Below are positions 59,259 to 64,000 of a DNA stretch of 64,000 bases, in pieces. The notes beneath the pieces were generated by a model. It was not told the DNA's origin. It worked only from the letters and a program-made list of their open reading frames with translations, and did not search any database. Every line of letters begins with the position of its first letter. The stretch's first letter is position 1. This DNA comes from Mesorhizobium sp. 113-3-3 (GTDB taxonomy: Bacteria; Pseudomonadota; Alphaproteobacteria; Rhizobiales; Rhizobiaceae), in contig NZ_AP023243.1 of assembly GCF_016756495.1 (NCBI RefSeq), positions 992,001 to 1,056,000 on the forward strand, read 5' to 3'. The translations under genes were made by a program, and so were the position numbers.

Positions 59259-60164
59259 ATGATCGTTCGCCCGCGCCCCAACTTCCTGCAGCTGTTCTTC
59301 ATCATGCGCGGTTCGGTGGTGCCGCGCATCCTGCCGCAGATTTTTGGGTTCGCCATCTATTCGGCGGTCATCCTGGTCCTGGCGCGATGGTTCGCGCTCG
59401 ATCTCGGCGTCTTCAACATCACGCCCTTCGGCCTGGTCGGCGTGACACTGTCGATCTATCTGTCGTTCCGCAACAACGCCGCCTATGACCGCTGGTGGGA
59501 AGCGCGCAAGCTGTGGGGCACGCTGGTCTTCGAAATTCGCAACCTGGCACGCGCCACGACCAGTCTCATTCCGGACCCAGCCGAACAGCGCGCCTTGCTG
59601 ATGGAGGCGCTGGCCTTCTGCCATTTCCTGCGCGGCCAGTTGCGCAGGATCGACAGCATCAAGGACGCCCGCGCCTTCATCGACGCCGAAGCGGAGGCGG
59701 TCGCAGCCTTCGCCAATCCGGCCGACGAGATGGTCAGGCGCATGGGGCGGCGTGCCAATGGACAGCGGCGGTCGGGTGAAGTCGATCCGATCGGCTTCCG
59801 CATCCTCGATGAGAGGCTGGCGTCGATCACGGCCATCCAGGCCGGCTGCGAGCGGATCGCCGGCACGCCCCTGCCCTTCGCCTATACACTGCTCGTGCAC
59901 CGCACGGCCTATATCGTCTGCCTGCTGCTGCCGATCGGGCTGATCTCGACCACCGGCTGGGCGACGCCGCTGTTCACCGCGCTGATCGCCTACACCTTCT
60001 TCGGTCTCGACGCGCTTTCGGAAGAACTGGAGGATCCGTTCGGCACCGAAGCCAACGACCTCGCGCTCGACGGCCTGTGCCGCGTCTGCGAGATCTCGGT
60101 GTTCGAGGCGCTGGGCGAGGCGCCGCCGAAGATGCTGCCGGCGGAGAAGTTTTATTTCTCCTAG
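59259..60164 (+). CDS. Bestrophin-family (UPF0187/YneE-like) membrane protein
   Basis: The roughly 301-residue product is a bacterial bestrophin homologue, predicted to form a pentameric ion channel in the inner membrane. It has hydrophobic segments FAIYSAVILVLARWFAL and FGLVGVTLSIYLSF, the family motif NNAAYDRWWEARKLWG, a cytoplasmic helical part, TAYIVCLLLPIGL and DALSEELEDPFGTEANDLAL at the C-terminus, where the acidic cluster binds ions in the family. AAAGG lies upstream of the ATG at 59259; an ATG at 59244 is the alternative. Confidence 0.9.
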   Translation: MIVRPRPNFLQLFFIMRGSVVPRILPQIFGFAIYSAVILVLARWFALDLGVFNITPFGLVGVTLSIYLSFRNNAAYDRWWEARKLWGTLVFEIRNLARATTSLIPDPAEQRALLMEALAFCHFLRGQLRRIDSIKDARAFIDAEAEAVAAFANPADEMVRRMGRRANGQRRSGEVDPIGFRILDERLASITAIQAGCERIAGTPLPFAYTLLVHRTAYIVCLLLPIGLISTTGWATPLFTALIAYTFFGLDALSEELEDPFGTEANDLALDGLCRVCEISVFEALGEAPPKMLPAEKFYFS

Positions 60165-60267
60165 AGCGTTTCACCGTTTCATGGAAACGGCGAACCACTC
60201 TAACTTTTTGTTTTGACGCAATTCCGGACGGAAAACCGCTCACACTTTTCCTGGAATTGCTCCTAGA
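60163..60267. repeat. Mesorhizobium-type AGAGCGTTTCACCG intergenic repeat
   Basis: The block starts AGAGCGTTTCACCGTTTC, contains an inner palindrome (CCGTTTCATGGAAACGG), an AACTTTTTGTTTTGACGC core and ends GGAATTGCTCCTAGA, with ATTCCGGACGGAAAACCGCT between. It begins within the bestrophin stop codon. About 130 bp of plain sequence follow before the next gene. Confidence 0.75.
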
Positions 60268-60398
60268 CCGTGGCCCAGCCGGCTTGCCATCCGAGGGACG
60301 GCTCAAAAAGAATGCGACCCCTGTAGGATTGCCGGCCGATGCCGCGTCCTTGGTTCGACCCCGGCGAAAGGGGCTCGAACCAGCAGGAGGGAACACCG

Positions 60399-60809
60399 AT
60401 GAGCATTTCCGAAACCGCGCCAATCTCGTCCGGCGCCTTGTGGACCGGCCGTGCGCTCAGCGGCCTCATCATCCTGTTCATGATCTTCGACGGCGCCATC
60501 AAGCTGCCGCCGCTCGATGTCGTCACCCAGACGATGGTGCCGCTCGGCTGGCCGGCCGACGCCAATGTCGCGCGCATGCTCGGCGTCATCGGCCTGATCG
60601 CGACCGCGCTCTACGCGTTGCCGCGCACCTCGGTGCTCGGCGCCATCCTGCTCACCGCCTATATGGGCGGGGCGATCGCCACCAACGCGCGGATCGGCAA
60701 TCCGCTGTTCTCGCACACGTTGTTCGGCGTCTACCTCGGCATCATCCTGTGGGGCGGCCTGTATCTGCGCAATCCAAGGATACGTGCGCTGTTGCCGTTC
60801 ACCCTGTAG
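60399..60809 (+). CDS. DoxX-family membrane protein
   Basis: The 136-residue product has four hydrophobic helices: LSGLIILFMIFDGAIKL, ARMLGVIGLIATALYAL, VLGAILLTAYMGGAIAT and FGVYLGIILWGGLYL, the layout of the DoxX family of small quinone- or electron-transfer-linked proteins. Very good ribosome site AGGAGGGAACACCG before the ATG at 60399. An SRPBCC gene follows after 18 nt, a common pairing in Rhizobiales. Confidence 0.87.
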   Translation: MSISETAPISSGALWTGRALSGLIILFMIFDGAIKLPPLDVVTQTMVPLGWPADANVARMLGVIGLIATALYALPRTSVLGAILLTAYMGGAIATNARIGNPLFSHTLFGVYLGIILWGGLYLRNPRIRALLPFTL

Positions 60810-60827
60810 GCGCGAAAGGAGAGAAAA

Positions 60828-61355
60828 ATGTTCAGCACCATCCTCATCATCCTGCTCGTCATCATCGCCGCGATCCTCGTCTACGCCGCGACGCGGCCCA
60901 ATGATTTCGTCACCACCCGCACGGCCACCATCAAGGCGCCGCCGGAAGCGATCTTCCCGCTGATCAACGATTTCAGCCGCTGGCCGACATGGTCGCCTTA
61001 CGAAAAGCTCGACCCCGACATGAAGCGCACGCTTTCCGGCGCGCAGAGCGGCAAGGGCGCCGCCTATGCCTGGGAAGGCAATGGCAAGGCCGGCAAGGGG
61101 CGCATGGAGATCGTCAGTTCGGTGCCGTCCTCGCTGGTCGCGCTCAAGCTCGACTTCGAAAAGCCGTTCCGCGCCAGCAACAGCGTCGACTTCACCTTGA
61201 CGCCATCGGGCGACACCACCGCCGTCTCCTGGGCGATGCGTGGCAGCCGGCCCTTCATCGCCAAGCTGATGGGCCTGTTCATGAATTTCGACACGCTGAT
61301 CGGCCGGGATTTCGAGATCGGCCTCGCCAATCTGAAGCGCAACACCGAGGCCTGA
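60828..61355 (+). CDS. Membrane-anchored SRPBCC-family protein
   Basis: The 175-residue product has an N-terminal membrane segment (ILIILLVIIAAILVYAA), then an SRPBCC domain: TATIKAPPEAIFPLINDFSR, WSPYEKLDPDM, VSSVPSSLVALKLDFEKPF and LFMNFDTLIGRDFEIGLANL. It probably binds a hydrophobic ligand at the outer face of the membrane. AAAGGAGAGAAAA precedes the ATG. Cotranscribed with the DoxX gene. Confidence 0.88.
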   Translation: MFSTILIILLVIIAAILVYAATRPNDFVTTRTATIKAPPEAIFPLINDFSRWPTWSPYEKLDPDMKRTLSGAQSGKGAAYAWEGNGKAGKGRMEIVSSVPSSLVALKLDFEKPFRASNSVDFTLTPSGDTTAVSWAMRGSRPFIAKLMGLFMNFDTLIGRDFEIGLANLKRNTEA

Positions 61356-61492
61356 GCCGACTGACTCAGCCGCTCGCCGGAAGTCGCCTGAACGAGCGGA
61401 GCCACGATTTCATCCTCTCTTGGATCAAATTGGCCGTTTGCGAGTTTAGCCCTTGGCGGAGCGATGGCGATCCCCCTGTGAGAGGAACAAAA

Positions 61493-61756
61493 ATGAAGAA
61501 AATCATGACCATTCTGGTGCTGACGATGGCGCTGGGCGCGTGTTCGCAGACTGAAAAAGGCGCGGCTATCGGCGGATTGGGTGGCGCGGCGGTTGGCGCC
61601 GCTGTCGCCGGCGATCCGGTGCAAGGCGCTGTCGTCGGAGGCGCTGTCGGTGCGGTGGCCGGGGCGCTGATCGGCCATGCCAGCGAAAGTGGCCAGTGCC
61701 GCTACCGCGACCGTCACGGCCGTGTCTATGTAGACCGCTGCCCGAGCGGTTATTGA
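61493..61756 (+). CDS. Glycine-zipper lipoprotein (YMGG/OsmB-like)
   Basis: The 87-residue product has a lipoprotein signal peptide with lipobox LGAC (ILVLTMALGACSQ), then a glycine-zipper stretch (AAIGGLGGAAVGAAVAG; AVVGGAVGAVAGALIGHA) and a C-terminal RYRDRHGRVYVDRCPSG tail. Such proteins form or stabilise membrane-associated helices in the envelope. AGAGGAAC precedes the ATG at 61493. Confidence 0.88.
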   Translation: MKKIMTILVLTMALGACSQTEKGAAIGGLGGAAVGAAVAGDPVQGAVVGGAVGAVAGALIGHASESGQCRYRDRHGRVYVDRCPSGY

Positions 61757-61780
61757 GCGGCGACCAGCAGCAAAAACAGC

Positions 61781-61809
61781 AAGACGGCGGGCGTCAGACC
61801 CGCCGTCTT
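61781..61809. terminator. Bidirectional terminator between convergent units
   Basis: An 11-bp stem AAGACGGCGGG / CCCGCCGTCTT with a 7-nt loop. It lies between the lipoprotein gene and the decayed thioesterase. The flanks are A-rich on the left and TCGCC on the right, so termination is more likely for minus-strand transcripts. Confidence 0.7.
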
Positions 61810-61823
61810 CGCCTGAAAACGCC

Positions 61824-62619
61824 CTACAGCAGGTCTCGGATCAATTCCCAGGCGTCGCGGCCGAGACGCGCATCGGCATGATCATTGCCGCCATGGGCGT
61901 GCGATCCCGATCGCGGCGTGGTTTCACCTGGCAAAAGAATGCGGTGGCCGGCATCGGGGCTCGAAACGAGGCACGTGGCTTTGCCGGCGTCTTCTCGACG
62001 TCGGACAATCGACCGGGCAAAATCGAGGGATGGCCACAGCGCATCGTCGCCGCCCGCGACGAGCACAATCCTTGCCGAGATAGTCTCGACGGGAATGGCG
62101 GCGCGGTCCGCCTCCTGTTTGAAGCTTGCCAGGCAGTGTTCGAAAAGCCCCTGTAGGACACAAGGCCGTCCACGTAGCGTGGATTCCAATTGGGCTCGGT
62201 CGGAACAAACGGGAGCGGGACCCCCTTCAGCGTCCATGACGATCGCTCCGGCCAGTTGATGCCGTCGCGGCGGCGTCGATGCGCGGGTCGTGCGTGGCCG
62301 CAAGCAGTGACGCCTCGGCGCCTTTCGACGTTCCGACATAGATGATGCGCCGGCATCCCAGTCCGACAAGATGGTCGGTCGCGGCGAAAAACGTCTCGAG
62401 CGGGATTTCGCAGATGCCGGGAACCTGGCCTTCGCCGCCGAACCACCGCAGCGCCAGCGCGGACACGCCCTCCCCGGCAAAAAGACCTGCGCGGGCGACG
62501 TCGACGCGGCCGCTGGATCCGCTCAGCACCACCACGCCCGTTTTGGCGTCAGCGCATCGCAGCAGCGTTCCGGCAACGCCGCCGGACAGGATTTCTTCGG
62601 TGACTGCTCGTTCGCCCAT
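61824..62619 (-). pseudogene. Decayed acyl-CoA thioester hydrolase / BAAT C-terminal-like gene
   Basis: Three frames are needed to read one alpha/beta-hydrolase. The first part (down to about 62265) has LLRCADAKTGVVVLSGSSGR and the nucleophile elbow YVGTSKGAEASLL. The second holds DGINWPERSSWTLKGVPLPF and PNWNPRYVDGL. The third holds LFEHCLASFKQEADRAAIPV, ARIVLVAGGDDALWPS and the catalytic His in PDAGHRILLPGE, ending AWELIRDLL. The first switch (near 62260) also seems to lose a short stretch; the second lies at an AGGGGCTTTT run near 62150. The active-site residues survive, so decay is recent. Confidence 0.75.
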
Positions 62620-62665
62620 CTGCTTGGTCAGCCTGATGCCGTCATGGCACCGGCGCACAATAGCA

Positions 62666-62691
62666 AAACGGCGGGCACTGGCCCGCCGTTT
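62666..62691 (-). terminator. Intrinsic terminator of the rpsP transcript
   Basis: An 11-bp stem AAACGGCGGGC / GCCCGCCGTTT with a 4-nt loop, followed on the minus strand by TTTTGC. It lies 22 nt after the rpsP stop. Confidence 0.85.
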
Positions 62692-62712
62692 CGTCGATGC
62701 GATGAAGCGATA

Positions 62713-63114
62713 TTATTCGGCGCTGGCGGCTTCCGCCTCGGCGGGAGCTGCGGCAGCGGCCGCAACGGCGGCGGCTGCGTCTTCCTGCGCCTTCTTCAGC
62801 AGGGCGGCGCGTTCCTGCGCCTTCTTGCCCGGCTCGGCCTTCTTCGGGTTGGAGCGGGCGTCGCGCTTGGCGAGGCCGGCCTCGTCGAGGAAGCGCAGCA
62901 CGCGGTCGGTCGGCTGGGCGCCATGCGACAGCCAATGCTTGACGCGGTCGGCGTCGACCTTGACGCGCTCGCCGTCCTTCGGCAGCAGCGGGTTCCACGA
63001 GCCGAGCGACTCGATGAACCGGCCGTCGCGCGGCGAACGGGCGTCGGCGACGACGACGTGGTAGTAAGGACGCTTCTTCGAGCCCGCACGGGCCAGTCTG
63101 ATCTTCAGTGCCAT
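62713..63114 (-). CDS. rpsP: 30S ribosomal protein S16
   Basis: The 133-residue product is ribosomal protein S16, needed for 30S assembly: [40 protein letters not shown] and [20 protein letters not shown]. The core is about 85 residues; the rest is an Ala/Glu/Lys-rich tail typical of alphaproteobacteria. It is on the minus strand after ffh and chorismate mutase, the order found in related genomes; trmD and rplS normally follow but are replaced here by a decayed thioesterase gene beyond a terminator. Confidence 0.97.
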   Translation of the reverse strand: MALKIRLARAGSKKRPYYHVVVADARSPRDGRFIESLGSWNPLLPKDGERVKVDADRVKHWLSHGAQPTDRVLRFLDEAGLAKRDARSNPKKAEPGKKAQERAALLKKAQEDAAAAVAAAAAAPAEAEAASAE

Positions 63115-63166
63115 TTCTATCTCCTAAAAGCTCTGATTTCGTTTGATTGCGTTGAGGCTGGTTGGT

Positions 63167-63475
63167 TCAGCCGGTTTTCGTCACGCCGTTGGCAGCGGCA
63201 ATCTGTTCGTGGTGCCGGATCACTTCGCGGACGACGAAGTTGAGGAATTTTTCCGCGAAATCGGGGTCGAGATGCGCGTCCTTGGCCAGCTGGCGAAGAC
63301 GGGCGATCTGCTGCTGCTCGCGCGCCGGGTCGGCCGGCGGCAGGCCATGTTCGGCCTTGAGCACGCCCACTGCCTTGGTGCAGCGGAAGCGCTCGGCCAA
63401 CATATGGATAAGGGCGGCGTCGATGTTGTCGATCGAGGCGCGGTAGCCAGCCAGGATGGTGCGGGCGTCGGCCAT
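63167..63475 (-). CDS. Chorismate mutase (AroQ-type)
   Basis: The 102-residue product converts chorismate to prephenate for Phe/Tyr synthesis. The AroQ helical pattern is clear: LAGYRASIDNIDAALIHMLA, RFRCTKAVGVLKAEHGLPPA, DPAREQQQIARLRQLAKDA and FLNFVVREVIRHHEQIA, with the active-site Arg and Lys residues present. AAGGAC precedes the ATG at 63475; upstream starts at 63493 and 63505 are possible. It sits 26 nt after ffh. Confidence 0.93.
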   Translation of the reverse strand: MADARTILAGYRASIDNIDAALIHMLAERFRCTKAVGVLKAEHGLPPADPAREQQQIARLRQLAKDAHLDPDFAEKFLNFVVREVIRHHEQIAAANGVTKTG

Positions 63476-63501
63476 GTCCTTTTCTTCATTCATGCATATT
63501 C

Positions 63502-64000
63502 TCACTTCTTCTTGCCGAGGCCGGGCAGTCCGCCGCCACCCAGGCCGGGAAGCCCCGGAAGTTTCATGCCGCCGGGCAGGCCAGGCAGGCCACCGCCACC
63601 GGGAAGTCCGCCTGGCAGACCCTTCATGCCGCCCAGGCCGGCTGCCTGCGCCTGCTTCTGCAAGGCTTCGAGCTGCTTGGGATCCATCTTGGAGAGATCG
63701 GGCATGCCGCCCATCCCCCCCATCCCGCCAGGCATCATGCCGCCGAGGCCCATCTTGGAGGCAAGGCCGCCCATCATGCCGCGCATCAGGCCGCCGCCTT
63801 TGCCCTTGCCGCCCATCGCCTTCATCATGTCGGCCATGCCGCGATGCATCTTGAGCAGCTTGTTGATCTCGGCGGCGTCGGTGCCGGAGCCGGCGGCTAT
63901 ACGCTTCTTGCGGGAATGCTTGAGAATATCGGGATTGGCGCGCTCGGCCTTGGTCATCGAGGAGATGATGGCGAGCTGGCGGCCGAACATCTTGTCGTCG
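63502..64000 (-). CDS. ffh: Signal recognition particle protein Ffh, C-terminal part (cut by window edge)
   Basis: Only the C-terminal 165 residues lie inside the window; the gene continues past 64000. Visible is the M domain: MFGRQLAIISSMTKAERANP, ILKHSRKKRIAAGSG with the 4.5S RNA-binding Arg/Ser/Gly loop, INKLLKMHRGMADMMKAMG, and then a long Gly/Met/Pro-rich tail ending GLGKKK. Ffh binds signal sequences of nascent membrane proteins and targets them to FtsY. The frame stays open to the window edge in line with a normal gene. Confidence 0.95.
   Translation of the reverse strand, partial: DDKMFGRQLAIISSMTKAERANPDILKHSRKKRIAAGSGTDAAEINKLLKMHRGMADMMKAMGGKGKGGGLMRGMMGGLASKMGLGGMMPGGMGGMGGMPDLSKMDPKQLEALQKQAQAAGLGGMKGLPGGLPGGGGLPGLPGGMKLPGLPGLGGGGLPGLGKKK

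Noticed and set aside
1-64000. CRISPR arrays, insertion sequences with transposase genes, rRNA genes, replication origins
   Set aside because: No regularly spaced direct repeats, transposase-like frames, rRNA sequences or origin-type clusters were seen in the window.

Overview
The window looks like a chromosomal segment of a Rhizobiales alphaproteobacterium, most likely Mesorhizobium or a close relative. The support is high-GC DNA with strong third-position G/C codon use, the order ffh - chorismate mutase - rpsP at the right edge, a LexA-type GTTC-N7-GTTC box in front of an imuA-imuB-dnaE2 cassette, an IalB-family protein, and many copies of the palindromic intergenic elements common in rhizobial genomes. 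The genus call is inference from gene content, not a database match.

Layout. 1-5.8 kb: a catabolic and uptake group with a Tat-exported ABC substrate-binding protein, a Gfo/Idh/MocA dehydrogenase and an amidase (+), then a convergent M24 peptidase (-), separated by intergenic repeats. 6-26.7 kb: a surface or secretion accessory region. It holds an IalB-like periplasmic protein, a 14.6-kb gene for a 4,876-residue protein with an inverse-autotransporter-like N-terminal barrel and a huge beta-helix passenger, three tandem phage-tail-collar (MdpB-like) paralogs, a beta-propeller protein, a GNAT acetyltransferase, a DUF6916-like protein and a SapC-family protein. This is the most unusual part of the window. 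26.8-28.1 kb: an NYN/LOTUS RNA-biology protein next to tRNA-Gly(GCC). 28.3-30.9 kb: ProX/YbaK editing protein, thioredoxin-TPR co-chaperone, Lon-N protein, Trm112. 31.1-37 kb: the SOS mutasome imuA-imuB-dnaE2 (-) under a LexA box. 37-46.7 kb: a zincin, a CoA-ester lyase, a DUF4173/two-component operon, a FAD oxidoreductase, DUF72, and an ArsR/SRPBCC/SRPBCC operon with an operator built into its promoter.

47-57 kb: amino-acid biosynthesis (leuD, leuB, asd) mixed with RidA, VOC and GNAT proteins, a cold-shock-DUF805 fusion, a glycosyltransferase and a DEAD-box helicase. In front of asd lies a strong candidate for a Lys/Thr transcription attenuator: a mini-ORF encoding MAKKTTTKTV followed by competing hairpins and a terminator. 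57.4-62.7 kb: a Phd antitoxin beside a frameshifted toxin, an ACT protein, bestrophin, DoxX, SRPBCC, a glycine-zipper lipoprotein and a decayed BAAT-type thioesterase. 62.7-64 kb: rpsP, chorismate mutase and the 3' part of ffh, all on the minus strand.

How they work together. leuD and leuB belong to leucine synthesis, asd to the Lys/Thr/Met branch. imuA/imuB/dnaE2 form one damage-inducible mutagenic polymerase. The 6.9-26.7 kb genes probably act in a shared cell-surface function that I cannot name from sequence alone.
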